From a virus, in IMG/VR virus record IMGVR_UViG_3300033149_005620, positions 1 to 56,561 of that record: DNA of 56,561 nt; one strand, written 5' to 3'. Positions 6,537 through 14,432 of this stretch are shown in pieces. A model generated the notes under the pieces. That model was not told the DNA's origin, ran no database searches, and saw nothing but the letters and a program-made list of their open reading frames with translations. Numbering within the stretch: the first letter of the stretch is position 1; every line of letters begins with the position of its first letter. A program made the translations under genes and the position numbers.

Positions 6537-8571
6537 TCGCGGGCACCGTCTCGCCAACGACCGGGTTCAGCAGGTCCATGGCTTTCATTTCGAGCTTTGC
6601 TCGGATGTCGGCAAGCTTGCGTCTGTCTTCACCCTGCTCTTTCATCTTCGCAGCTATAAGCTTCGTCTCATTGTCAACCATCTTGGAATCAAGCTGCTCC
6701 TGGAGTCGTTGGATTGCCAGCTGCAACTGCTGAATAATCATGCCCATCTGCATCTTCTCTGGATCGTCTCCCATCTGCTCGACAAAAAATCTCTCCCCGT
6801 CCTTGAAACCCAGATAGCCAAATACTTCTTTCGCTACCTCCATAACGTTGAGCGACCCGGGCGGCGTCTTTGTCACCACCTCAAGGATGATTCTAAGCCC
6901 AAAGGTAAAGTTCCGCAGCCGCATCAGGGGGTCAGTTGCGCCCATGCCAACGTTCACGGTCGTCGTTAGCTCCTGATTGAGCAACTCGTCGGTCACCTCG
7001 TCAATGCCGTACTTCTGGAAGATGTTGGCCTTTTCCGCGGCAATGGCCAAAATGGTGGTGTCCGTTTCATACTTCTGTTCGAGCTTAACGAGCTGTCGCA
7101 TAACAGGCTCAACCCACGTCTCTGAAAATGTGCGCAGCGCATATTCGGTCAGAGCATTTGTGTTGCCCTTGAGCAGGTTCATTCCGCCGACGGTCTCATT
7201 GAGCCGGCGGTTGGTCTGGATGGTGGACACTGAGAAGTTGCCCACCACTTCGTCGAAATCAACGTTCAGCCGATCCTGTTCCTGGTACGAGGATCGGGTT
7301 ACATCATTGAACTCCATCTCCTTTACGTCGCCATTGATATCATTGACCATCGTGATTGACCCTGCGGCGTTTCGCACGAGGGACTTGAGGTCCACCTGGG
7401 ATCCCCTTTTCACGAAGTAGCGCTTGTTTAGCACGAGCTTTACATTGTCAAGCCTTTGATTGGCGTTTTCGTTTATCTCCTTCTGAATACCTTCTCCCAG
7501 CTGACCCAACCCGCTTGGATATATTTTGTGGGCCTCGATCACGGAGATGCCCATTACGTAGGGCCTCTCGCCATGGAAATAGACCTGCTCCAGAGGTTTG
7601 GGGTCGGAGAGAAGATGTTCCGTGCCGAGCGTGTAATAGACCCAATCCTGGTGCTTAATTTTGATGATATTGCGATGGACCCACACAATGTCATAGAGGG
7701 CCAGCTCTTTGCTGGACGCCTGTGGCTCCATCCTGTCCGTCCGCTGCCCCTCACGGGCCTGGCGGGTAATGTCAAACCTTTGGCTTCTTGCTGTCTTCAG
7801 GACCTCGTCAGGCAATTCGCGCCATTTGGGCTGGCCTGTCTTCGGGTCCGAGGCGTTCATTCTGAACTTCACGTCCATGATATACATCGGCATCAGCTCA
7901 ATTACGTAGGGGCTCGAATTGATAGGGTCCGTCCAGTCAGCTGCGGGGTCTATGCGCAAATTTTCCACGGGTATGAGCCTGATTGCTGGTTGGTCCTTGA
8001 TCACCTTTTTTTCTTTGATAGTTGTATATTGAGGCTTACCGTCCCCATCCAGTACGGGGTTTCTATCAGCGTCAACAAGGGCTACTCGGTCAACCCTCTC
8101 AGCTTCTTCGTACTCCCAGCTCTGGTAGCTACAGACCACTCCGGGAACCATCGAGTCCTGATATGCGCCGATGCAAATCAAAAACCAGGGAATAGTTTTC
8201 GTCAACCTGTATTGGAGAAGTGCCTCCACGATGTCTGCGCTTGCTCTTTGCATCGGGTCATTCGTGTTCTGGCTTTGTATCGAGACCACATCCTGGTTTG
8301 AGAAGAACGCTGCAACGGCAGCCGCCTCATTGTTGCGGATAGCAGAACGGGTTTTCGGTCGGAAGATCCTCGAGCGGTAGAGGTAGGACGCCTTGTAGTA
8401 TTTTGAGCCAGCGTGGTGCCGGCTCATGAAGTGCCGATAATTGTTTTCCCACTGTTTTCGGTAATTATTGTCAACATAGGTCGTCGACTTTTGGTAGGCG
8501 TCTTGAGCAATCTGCACCCACACCCGCTCGTCGTCCCTTGCTTGCAATACGTGCGCTTGCGCTTCTAACAT
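6526..8571 (-). CDS. portal protein
   Basis: 681 residues, the length of P22/N4-type portals. N-terminal helical region with YRKQWENNYRHF, then SRIFRPKTRSAIRNNEAAAVAAFFS, typical of large podoviral portals; a beta-rich wing region in the middle (residues 190-350); and a C-terminal helical barrel region with MQMGMIIQQLQLAIQRLQEQ and DNETKLIAAKMKEQGEDRR. It forms the ring at the unique capsid vertex through which DNA is packaged and to which the gp4-like adaptor binds. Order (TerL upstream, scaffold and capsid downstream) supports the call. Confidence 0.9.
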   Translation of the reverse strand: MLEAQAHVLQARDDERVWVQIAQDAYQKSTTYVDNNYRKQWENNYRHFMSRHHAGSKYYKASYLYRSRIFRPKTRSAIRNNEAAAVAAFFSNQDVVSIQSQNTNDPMQRASADIVEALLQYRLTKTIPWFLICIGAYQDSMVPGVVCSYQSWEYEEAERVDRVALVDADRNPVLDGDGKPQYTTIKEKKVIKDQPAIRLIPVENLRIDPAADWTDPINSSPYVIELMPMYIMDVKFRMNASDPKTGQPKWRELPDEVLKTARSQRFDITRQAREGQRTDRMEPQASSKELALYDIVWVHRNIIKIKHQDWVYYTLGTEHLLSDPKPLEQVYFHGERPYVMGISVIEAHKIYPSGLGQLGEGIQKEINENANQRLDNVKLVLNKRYFVKRGSQVDLKSLVRNAAGSITMVNDINGDVKEMEFNDVTRSSYQEQDRLNVDFDEVVGNFSVSTIQTNRRLNETVGGMNLLKGNTNALTEYALRTFSETWVEPVMRQLVKLEQKYETDTTILAIAAEKANIFQKYGIDEVTDELLNQELTTTVNVGMGATDPLMRLRNFTFGLRIILEVVTKTPPGSLNVMEVAKEVFGYLGFKDGERFFVEQMGDDPEKMQMGMIIQQLQLAIQRLQEQLDSKMVDNETKLIAAKMKEQGEDRRKLADIRAKLEMKAMDLLNPVVGETVPANAH

Positions 8572-9077
8572 CAGTTCACTCTCCGTGGCTGGTGCTTATT
8601 GAGAACCCCGTCAACTGCAATAGGGGCTTCACCCCGATTTCGCCCTCGCACAAGACGCGCCCTCTCCAAGATTTCGCCGCCGGCCCGCATGACGCATTTC
8701 AGGTTCGGGTCGTCATAGGCCGTGCTGAGGAAAATCCTGTAGCCGTAGGGCGCCCCGGAGAAAAGCGCTGCGTTCACGTCCTGGTTATAGACATTCAGGC
8801 ATGCGACACTGGGCCTATCGTCCACCTCCACGATCCATGTGTAGCCCGGGTAGTGATCGACGAGGACTTTCATCGCCCTGGCGGCCAAGTCCGCGTTTCC
8901 GTCCGGTGCGTAGGGGTTGACTTCGATTCCTATCTCCTCTTTGGGCTTCACAATAATGCCGAATTTGGCCATGGCATTCTGCGTGCTTCGCTTATCAACG
9001 GAGTAGACGTTGCCGTCCTTGCGTGCCCTGATTGAGGTGGTACTCTTTGTTGTGGGGTCAATGATGACGTTACCCAT
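8571..9077 (-). CDS. hypothetical phage protein upstream of portal
   Basis: 168 residues from the ATG at 9077, which has AGGAG upstream; an earlier start at 9110 lacks this. Sequence begins MGNVIIDPTTKSTTSI and contains DGNVYSVDKRSTQNAM and DHYPGYTWIVEVD. The short stretch with basic residues near the C-terminus (ERARLVRGRNRGE) may bind nucleic acid. It overlaps the portal start by one base. I do not recognise the family. Probably a late virion or packaging accessory. Confidence 0.6.
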   Translation of the reverse strand: MGNVIIDPTTKSTTSIRARKDGNVYSVDKRSTQNAMAKFGIIVKPKEEIGIEVNPYAPDGNADLAARAMKVLVDHYPGYTWIVEVDDRPSVACLNVYNQDVNAALFSGAPYGYRIFLSTAYDDPNLKCVMRAGGEILERARLVRGRNRGEAPIAVDGVLNKHQPRRVN

Positions 9078-9249
9078 TGTTCGTCTCCTGGATCTTGTGC
9101 TTGCAATCAAGGGTGGCCCCTAAAACGCGACGAGGCACGAAGTATGCATAACGATAGCCTTTCTGTGGCTCGGAGGTGTACCTCAGGCAGTCGTGCCTGA
9201 TCCAGCACTCGTTGTTTGTGCAGAGGGTCTTGTCGGGGATCGCGGTCAT
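9070..9249 (-). CDS. small cysteine-rich protein
   Basis: 59 residues, ATG at 9249, stop overlapping the next gene's start by eight bases. Cysteines are arranged CTNNECWIRHDCLRY plus one later (LDCKHK), which could bind a metal. Similar tiny Cys-rich proteins are common in phage structural operons, function unknown. The overlaps at both ends with neighbouring genes support translation. Confidence 0.55.
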   Translation of the reverse strand: MTAIPDKTLCTNNECWIRHDCLRYTSEPQKGYRYAYFVPRRVLGATLDCKHKIQETNNG

Positions 9250-9791
9250 AAGCCGTGTTTACTCGCCTGATCTTGCTTGACTGCCTTTTCGCGCTCAGCG
9301 TAATAACTCACAAGAGCCTGCATGTCTTCAGGGCTGGCTTCCCCTGGAACATTGCGTTGATAGATCCAGCACATTTCGCCTGGATCTGCGCCTATGTCCG
9401 TGTAATAAATTCCGATGGGGATAAATTCACCTTGGTGGAACCATGCAAAGAAGGCGTAGTGGCTATAATTGCTGAACTTGGCTCCCGGCTTTGTTGGATA
9501 CATAATTTGGTGAACTATGTCATCGGGATATTGATCTACGCCAGGACCAAAGGAAGTAAAGTCAGGCACCCCTTCCGGCAGCAGAATGGTTTTTTCGGTA
9601 ATCCCTTTGCGCAGAATGCCGTTTGATACTGTCCGCTGAATAAACTGTATGGTGCCGTAGTGGAAACGAGATCCCTCGAAAGATTGGGAAGTTGGGGCGG
9701 GCTGTTCGCTAGTCGTCACACACCCAGCCCCCGCCCATGCTAGCAGGAGCATGCTGGCAAGGACCAAAAACAGCCTAAAACTTTTTCTCAT
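9246..9791 (-). CDS. phage-encoded lipoprotein (putative)
   Basis: 181 residues from the ATG at 9791, which has GGAGGAT seven bases upstream; an in-frame start at 9842 would hide the signal peptide. N-terminus MRKSFRLFLVLASMLLLAW followed by AGAGC is a lipoprotein signal: basic n-region, hydrophobic core and Cys at about position 24. The mature part has no recognised domain (aromatic-rich, with SNYSHYAFFAWFHQGE). Expected in the inner or outer membrane of a Gram-negative host. A lipoprotein inside the late operon could alter the host surface or block superinfection, but this is inference. Confidence 0.7.
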   Translation of the reverse strand: MRKSFRLFLVLASMLLLAWAGAGCVTTSEQPAPTSQSFEGSRFHYGTIQFIQRTVSNGILRKGITEKTILLPEGVPDFTSFGPGVDQYPDDIVHQIMYPTKPGAKFSNYSHYAFFAWFHQGEFIPIGIYYTDIGADPGEMCWIYQRNVPGEASPEDMQALVSYYAEREKAVKQDQASKHGL

Positions 9792-9795
9792 GCTT

Positions 9796-9996
9796 TTATC
9801 CTCCAAATTCATCCGGGTCGGGCATACATTCTCTTTCGACAATGTGTGCCTTCTCCTCGTCGCTTAGCCAAGCGTACTCTTCGGGGCTGTACATGAACTT
9901 GATCGATTCTGGCAGTGCGTCGTAGCGCGGGTCGTGCTGGAACCGTGTCTCCTCTCTCTCTGGACCAGCGAGCCATTTTTCGAAGTCAAAGGCCAT
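9796..9996 (-). CDS. small conserved phage protein
   Basis: 66 residues from ATG at 9996 (MAFDFEKWLAGPEREE). The segment YDALPESIKFMYSPEEYAWLSDEEKAHIVERE resembles short phage proteins found near terminase and portal genes that carry a LPE.IK...T..EW.WL.D..K pattern. Function unknown. A longer frame to 10098 exists, but it overlaps the upstream gene heavily and is less likely. Confidence 0.55.
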   Translation of the reverse strand: MAFDFEKWLAGPEREETRFQHDPRYDALPESIKFMYSPEEYAWLSDEEKAHIVERECMPDPDEFGG

Positions 9997-10006
9997 CTCC
10001 CCCAGT

Positions 10007-10429
10007 TTAGGCCTTAACCCAAAGATAGACGCCTTCCTTGGTCTGATATTCCCACTTGCCATGTAGGCCAAGGTATCCTGGTTTATTCCAAGGTGCATAA
10101 TACCAAGCTATCGAAGAGGGCCTATAATAATCTGAAATGCTCCTCCTGATTTGAACTTTGCGTAGATACTTGGCTGGCACATGTTTTCGTAGGTTTTGGA
10201 GAAGGTGTTGTATAATAACGGTTTTATTTAATTCTTTTGTTTTGTCACCGTTCCAAGGCGTGTATAACAAAGAGCCATATTCATGGCCTGGATTAAACTT
10301 GTCATTTTTGAAGGCTTCTTCAACTGACCGGGCAATGGCCTCTATGGTCTCCAGGGGTAAAGAACCCGCACCGATAGCGACAGCCGAAACCTTCAGGAAC
10401 CCCCTTCTTGTTAGCTTCCTTGATTCCAC
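10007..10429 (-). CDS. Tat-signal protein of unknown function
   Basis: 140 residues from GTG at 10429, seven bases after GGGAG. The N-terminus ESRKLTRRGFLKVSAVAIG is a clear twin-arginine signal: (S/T)RRxFLK with a mildly hydrophobic core. The product should therefore be exported folded to the periplasm by the host Tat system. The remainder (about 110 residues, rich in Tyr and Trp, e.g. SSIAWYYAPWNKPGYLGLHG) has no motif I recognise. Tat substrates are rare in phages, and it sits next to a lipoprotein gene in the same operon, so the two may work together at the envelope. Confidence 0.65.
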   Translation of the reverse strand: MESRKLTRRGFLKVSAVAIGAGSLPLETIEAIARSVEEAFKNDKFNPGHEYGSLLYTPWNGDKTKELNKTVIIQHLLQNLRKHVPAKYLRKVQIRRSISDYYRPSSIAWYYAPWNKPGYLGLHGKWEYQTKEGVYLWVKA

Positions 10430-10432
10430 CAA

Positions 10433-10582
10433 CTAACTCCCATCATATATCCCATGGTCCGTCTTGTCGGTACTCTTGAGCTTACGGCCGTTGCTGAACT
10501 CGTAAACGTCCTCGGGCTCGTTGTGCTCCGGGTCCGCCTCAAGAACCTCAGAAAGCCAGGATTTGTCTGATGTCGTCGTCAT
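10433..10582 (-). CDS. small acidic protein
   Basis: 49 residues, start ATG at 10582, stop three bases before the Tat-protein start. Sequence begins MTTTSDKSWLSEVLEADPEH; acidic middle, then NGRKLKSTDKTD. No motif. It fills an otherwise empty gap in a densely packed operon and its stop sits within the next gene's ribosome binding region, which supports it being real. Confidence 0.5.
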   Translation of the reverse strand: MTTTSDKSWLSEVLEADPEHNEPEDVYEFSNGRKLKSTDKTDHGIYDGS

Positions 10583-10591
10583 GTGTGCCCC

Positions 10592-10885
10592 CTAGTCCGC
10601 TGGCCAAGGCACTTTCTTGTATCCTTGGGCGATATCCCGATCCGTGGCCGACGGGCTTGACTTGGTTGACTTTTTTGCGAGCTTTTTCTCCCTCATTGTC
10701 TCGAAGGCCTTGGCCAAGCCTGCCTGTTTTCGCGTCTCTGCGCTGGCACGATTCCCTTTCTTGAGCACTTTATCTGCATACTCACTCGTGCTCATGTGGG
10801 CACGTTTTGCCTTTGCGCTGAACGCCCCGGGACGCTTGATTACCTCCTCCCGAGGCCTACCAAACAATGTCCCCTTCTTTGCCAT
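10592..10885 (-). CDS. small basic conserved phage protein
   Basis: 97 residues, ATG at 10885 with AAGGAGTG upstream. Strongly basic, with FGRPREEVIKRPGAFSAKAK and STSEYADKVLKKG, a pattern seen in short phage proteins of terminase regions. It may bind DNA or the head. No catalytic motif. Lies directly downstream of TerL. Confidence 0.6.
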   Translation of the reverse strand: MAKKGTLFGRPREEVIKRPGAFSAKAKRAHMSTSEYADKVLKKGNRASAETRKQAGLAKAFETMREKKLAKKSTKSSPSATDRDIAQGYKKVPWPAD

Positions 10886-10905
10886 TATCTCGCACTCCTT
10901 CCAGC

Positions 10906-12660
10906 CTAATCGGTCTCTGGTTCCGGTAAAGTGTCTTGCTCCCTCACCACCTGGGGCGGCCGCATATCCAGGTCATAAATCCTGCTCATAGCGTCCAGGA
11001 AGTCTTTCCATGTGGTTGCGGGAAAAAACAGATACTCGTTTTTGATGACGCGCTCAACCACGTTGTAAAGCTCGCCGTTCTCGTCCTTACGCATGATCCT
11101 GGTTGCTACAAGATAGGGCTTCCCTCTTTTGATGGCATCGGCCTGGAGCTTGGTCGCCCGGGGCTTGAAATTAAACTGATCTGCAACCCGGTCATACTCC
11201 ACTTCGGGGTAGAAGAACTTCCAGTTCTGGTGGTCGGGAATGAGGCGGCGAATCCTGTCGTCCTTTGCGCCCTGGGTCCGATCGCGGGGCCATGAGACTT
11301 CAGTGATCGGAAATGCCGCCTTTTCGATTTGCATCATTTGCTCATAGTGTTCAATGTCGGACTGCATGCCGTACTTTTCATAGGCTACCATGACGGTCTG
11401 GACCCCTGGCTGCTTGATCCACTTGTTCCGCAGATACTTGAGCATCCTCCATCTGGCTGCCAGATCCATCTTGTGACACGCACCATCCAGCAGATACTTG
11501 TTCCAGGCTGCGTCAATGCCAATGACCGCAAAAGCGGAGTTGCAAGACTCTTTCTTCTTCGAGGACGCCGGGTCAACACAGATTGCCACGTTGAGGGTTT
11601 CAGGCCTGATTTCCCACCTGCGGATCCACTCAGGCTTGAGTTCCTGTTCTTCGCCGGCCAGTGGGTTGAGGAGCATCTGGCAGGCGATCGTCCGTGGCGA
11701 GCTGTCTCGCTTTTTCTTCTCCCACTCCTTCGGGCTCAGCAGCACCGGCGCCCCATCGGGGGTCCCGCTATCGGTCGCAGGGTAAATGCGGGGCGTTGCA
11801 GCTTCCCTCTCCAACATAACCCCATAGGTATCGGCAAAATTGTACCTCGTTCCCACGTACCACTTTCTGGGCGGAGTCTTCTCGTCTATACGGGACGACA
11901 GGAAGTCGGAGAGCTCCCACGCCTCTGTCGTCTTGAGGATCATATCGGGTGTCGTCACCGATTTCTCCGTGACGACGTCGTCATAGATCATGAGTTTGAA
12001 GTGCTTTGAGGTGGGAAGGCCGTCAACTAGGCCCCAGCCGGAAAGGGTTGCCTCGTTCGGGTTGGAAACTCTCTTGCAGATGAGCCCGTCGTCTCTCGAC
12101 CAGACCGGGGCTTGCTTCCTGGGCTGATCCCAGAACACCGTGGGGTAGAATCTCGGGAGGAGCGGATTGTTTTCCAGTTCGCGCTTCACGCGCACCACGA
12201 AGTCGCGCGCTATCTTTGTATTGTGGCTGAAGATGCCGATGGTTATCTCTTGCCCTGGACCCCGGAAGTAGGCGTCGGGTGGGTCGAAGACCTGGTAAAG
12301 CGGGCTGTCCTTGGCTATTTCCTGGATTGCACCTGCGAAGGTCATGATACTCGTCTTGAAATGCTCCCGTGCCCATAAGTCCAGGTGCCCGTCGGGATTA
12401 GCTTCAACTTCCCTGCACCGCTCGTACAGCCACTCGGGGCGCCACGTGCGATTTATGACTGACTGCAAGCGCAGCACTTGCGTGATGAGGAAAAAGCGGT
12501 CATACAGACCTACTATCGCCAGGACTTGCTCGTCGAGATGAGGGTCGTTGAGCATCTCCCTGTAGATCCGGAGTGCACCGCTATACGATGCAAAAGGCAG
12601 ATACTCGGAGGCCTGCCTTGCGTACTCAAGGTTGCTCGGTTTTCTTATCGCATTTTCCAT
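10906..12660 (-). CDS. terL: terminase large subunit
   Basis: 584 residues. The ATPase half has a P-loop variant at WAREHFKTSIM (residues 96-106) and Walker B LMIYDDV near residue 223. The nuclease half begins with VAICVDPASSKKK (first acidic residue near 362) and contains VMVAYEKYGMQ. This is the packaging motor that cuts concatemers and pumps DNA through the portal. No Shine-Dalgarno precedes the ATG at 12660. Instead a 115-base structured-looking segment separates it from TerS, so translation may be controlled by RNA structure. Confidence 0.92.
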   Translation of the reverse strand: MENAIRKPSNLEYARQASEYLPFASYSGALRIYREMLNDPHLDEQVLAIVGLYDRFFLITQVLRLQSVINRTWRPEWLYERCREVEANPDGHLDLWAREHFKTSIMTFAGAIQEIAKDSPLYQVFDPPDAYFRGPGQEITIGIFSHNTKIARDFVVRVKRELENNPLLPRFYPTVFWDQPRKQAPVWSRDDGLICKRVSNPNEATLSGWGLVDGLPTSKHFKLMIYDDVVTEKSVTTPDMILKTTEAWELSDFLSSRIDEKTPPRKWYVGTRYNFADTYGVMLEREAATPRIYPATDSGTPDGAPVLLSPKEWEKKKRDSSPRTIACQMLLNPLAGEEQELKPEWIRRWEIRPETLNVAICVDPASSKKKESCNSAFAVIGIDAAWNKYLLDGACHKMDLAARWRMLKYLRNKWIKQPGVQTVMVAYEKYGMQSDIEHYEQMMQIEKAAFPITEVSWPRDRTQGAKDDRIRRLIPDHQNWKFFYPEVEYDRVADQFNFKPRATKLQADAIKRGKPYLVATRIMRKDENGELYNVVERVIKNEYLFFPATTWKDFLDAMSRIYDLDMRPPQVVREQDTLPEPETD

Positions 12661-12775
12661 GATTGTTTACATGAAGCCGGGTTTCTACCAATTGCCCTGA
12701 AGACCCGGCGCTCAGGGTTTAGGAGGTCGCGTCGACCAGCGGGGAGTTGACCGCATTGGTAGCAACGGAGCGTTT
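12661..12775 (-). ncRNA. possible structured RNA element before terL
   Basis: In a region of mostly overlapping genes this 115-base gap stands out. On the minus strand, CTACCAATGC can pair with GCAATTGGTAG (10 bp, one bulge), enclosing hairpins GGTCG-ACG-CGACC and CCTGA...TCAGG. An alternative helix CCGGGT/ACCCGG crosses the first, so pseudoknotted or alternating forms are possible. terL starts right after it without a ribosome binding site. It may regulate or permit terL translation; this rests on hand-drawn pairing only. Confidence 0.4.
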
Positions 12776-13336
12776 TCAGTGGTTTTCCTGGTCTTTTTTG
12801 ATGGCTTCATTGAGTGCCTGGAGGTTCATTTCACCTCTTACGTCAACCTCAATGGGCTTGCCATCTTTACCGGTGTGTTCGTGCCTGTCCGGGGCGTATG
12901 TGCCTTTGATTTTGAAAGCCATATCCAGGGCTCTGCGCTGAGTCTCGAGTGCAACGACGTCGATCCCTATAAGCGAATCGCCGGGATCCTCGCCCGCTTC
13001 TGAGGCGACCACTAAGCGGTGGCCCTGGGGTAGTTCCTTCTCATTGATCACGCCTTTGAGTTTATGGAAGACGGTCTGCTTTGCCTCAATGAGATTGAGG
13101 AGTTTGAGTTTCAGGCGGTTATCGGAAAAGCCATGCTCATCGAGCCAGCTCTCAATTTCGGTGGCGAGCAGGTTTCGGTTCCGATACCCGATTTGCCCAA
13201 AGCTGTGTCGACTGGTGGCACGATAGCCAGCGGCAATTGCCGAGGCGGTGGCGTTCAGGAACGTGTGACTGCCTTCGTCGAGGTAAGCTTTAAGCCACGC
13301 TATTTGCTTTGGGTTCCTCGCTTTTTTCTTTGCCAT
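12776..13336 (-). CDS. terS: terminase small subunit
   Basis: 186 residues directly upstream of terL. N-terminal helix-turn-helix-like region (residues 5-60, KQIAWLKAYLDEG...NATASAIAAGYRATS) as in TerS proteins that recognise the packaging site, then a coiled-coil/oligomerisation part and a C-terminal tail with EVDVRGEMNLQALNEAIKK. Starts at 13336, overlapping the previous stop region. It should bind phage DNA and activate TerL cutting. Confidence 0.82.
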   Translation of the reverse strand: MAKKKARNPKQIAWLKAYLDEGSHTFLNATASAIAAGYRATSRHSFGQIGYRNRNLLATEIESWLDEHGFSDNRLKLKLLNLIEAKQTVFHKLKGVINEKELPQGHRLVVASEAGEDPGDSLIGIDVVALETQRRALDMAFKIKGTYAPDRHEHTGKDGKPIEVDVRGEMNLQALNEAIKKDQENH

Positions 13337-13531
13337 CTAAAAACAGCACGCCTTTATTGGTCGGTTATGAATTGTTGCCTTCCACACCAGTAGATCAATG
13401 ATGGGGACGCGCAGGGGTCCCGGTTCTGGCCAGGAGCAAGCTTCGCCGCGCTCTTTGTCGATGCCCGCAATAATCTTATCTTCTATCCTGTGGCGCTCCC
13501 TTTCCCTGTCATTTCCCTTTTTACCGGTCAT
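13337..13531 (-). CDS. hypothetical small protein
   Basis: 64 residues from ATG at 13531, overlapping the upstream gene by 11 bases. Basic, charged start (MTGKKGNDRERERHRIEDK), then VPIIDLLVWKATIHNRP. No domain recognised. Gene-like spacing just upstream of terS is the main support. Confidence 0.45.
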   Translation of the reverse strand: MTGKKGNDRERERHRIEDKIIAGIDKERGEACSWPEPGPLRVPIIDLLVWKATIHNRPIKACCF

Positions 13532-13991
13532 CTAATCCATGGTCCCTTGCCCACCGGAGGCTCACGCCCTGGTAGGACGACTCCCCTTTTAGCCACTTTG
13601 GCTTTCTCTGATTAAGGGGCCTCATCCTGACGTAATACCGCGCCCATGCAACCTTGAATTGGCGGCACATAGCGGGGGTCATATTGAGCTTTCCGGAGCC
13701 TTTCCAGGCGCAGTAGGAATCAAGTGCAGTGAAGTCGTTGTCGAACCAGCAGGCGATCTCTATGGATTTTAGGCGGGGTACGGCGTTAGGGTCGAATTCG
13801 CCAGGGGGAGCGTCTTTCTCCCACACACCCCCTTCACAATAAAAATCCAGGAGACCGGTGAATCTGGCGTCCTGGATTGGGCATAAAAACGTCTTTTTGT
13901 CTTGGCCTTTACATGCGAAACTCCCGTTAAAAGTGCATTTTGGCGCAAAAATCCGAAGTCTAGCGGAGTTTAACCTACCTCTTATCCCCAT
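13521..13991 (-). CDS. hypothetical protein upstream of terS
   Basis: 156 residues from the only in-frame ATG (13991). Several cysteines in the first third (KCTFNGSF.CKG..., TFLCPIQ, DFYCEGG) may bind metal; the C-terminal half is basic with KVAWARYYVRMRPLNQRKPKW. There is no clear ribosome binding site, and the ATG overlaps a TTGACA promoter-like hexamer, so the true start is uncertain. Not recognised. Confidence 0.45.
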   Translation of the reverse strand: MGIRGRLNSARLRIFAPKCTFNGSFACKGQDKKTFLCPIQDARFTGLLDFYCEGGVWEKDAPPGEFDPNAVPRLKSIEIACWFDNDFTALDSYCAWKGSGKLNMTPAMCRQFKVAWARYYVRMRPLNQRKPKWLKGESSYQGVSLRWARDHGLDDR

Positions 13992-13996
13992 GTCAA
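13968..13996 (-). promoter_or_regulatory. possible late promoter
   Basis: TTGACA at 13991-13996 (minus) is followed 17 bases later by TTAAAC. The -35 is perfect but the -10 is poor, as in activator-dependent promoters. A pair of 15-base direct repeats lies 40-85 bases upstream. It would drive the terS-terL-portal-capsid block. The coding frame at 13521-13991 conflicts with it, which lowers confidence. Confidence 0.35.
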
Positions 13997-14034
13997 GTGT
14001 CCGGGAGCTAAAAAAGGGGGGAAGAAAGGTGCTT

Positions 14035-14080
14035 TTTCGGGGTAAATCGCGGAAGAATGATACCCTTTCGGGGCAAATCG
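14035..14080. repeat. paired 15-bp direct repeats, 31 bp apart
   Basis: TTTCGGGGTAAATCG (14035-14049) and TTTCGGGGCAAATCG (14066-14080) differ at one base and start 31 bp apart, about three helical turns, so both face the same side of the DNA. They lie in the gap downstream of a helix-turn-helix gene and upstream of the terminase genes. They look like binding sites for a regulator. Confidence 0.55.
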
Positions 14081-14102
14081 AGGCCTTGTCAATTTTGACC
14101 CC

Positions 14103-14312
14103 CTATTCGGTAGAGACGCATGGTTCTGAGGCAGGTTGAAGTGTGACGCCTTTCACTCTCTCCAAGAGGTCTTCCTCAAAAACCGCAATCCTGGGTCTAT
14201 AAGCCTGGAGGATGGGCGTGTCTGTTCGGCGCAGTATCTTCCGCGCGGTCCGCTTGCTTACCCCAAGCTTTTTCGCTATCTCCCCAAGCCCAACGATAAT
14301 GTTCGCACTCAT
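14103..14312 (-). CDS. small helix-turn-helix DNA-binding protein
   Basis: 69 residues. LGEIAKKLGVSKRTARKILRRTDTPILQ is an excisionase/MerR-type winged HTH in which GVSKRTARKIL is the recognition helix, followed by a wing (RPRIAVFEEDLLERV). Starts with an ATG overlapping the previous gene's stop. Direct repeats lie just downstream, at 14035-14080, and it precedes the packaging genes, so it is a candidate late regulator. A Nu1-like packaging role is also possible. Confidence 0.65.
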   Translation of the reverse strand: MSANIIVGLGEIAKKLGVSKRTARKILRRTDTPILQAYRPRIAVFEEDLLERVKGVTLQPASEPCVSTE

Positions 14313-14413
14313 TTGCGATCTCCCTTGGTCTTCCTAGCTAACCACTGGAAAATCATCACGATTGCGGCAAGCCCCAAGCCGATGATTGCGCCTATCAGGG
14401 CTGATTTCATCAT
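14309..14413 (-). CDS. 34-residue membrane protein
   Basis: ATG at 14413 with a strong GAGGAGGTGGGG site upstream; the stop overlaps the next start. One hydrophobic helix (SALIGAIIGLGLAAIVMIF) followed by a basic tail (ARKTKGDRK), predicted N-out/C-in single-pass. Too small for functional assignment. Confidence 0.6.
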   Translation of the reverse strand: MMKSALIGAIIGLGLAAIVMIFQWLARKTKGDRK

Positions 14414-14432
14414 TTACCCCACCTCCTCTGCT

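Noticed and set aside
13521-14312. Amber-separated fusion of the HTH gene and the 13521 gene
   Set aside because: Both are in one frame with a TAG between them and about 37 open codons, but this is likely by chance and the region contains regulatory repeats.
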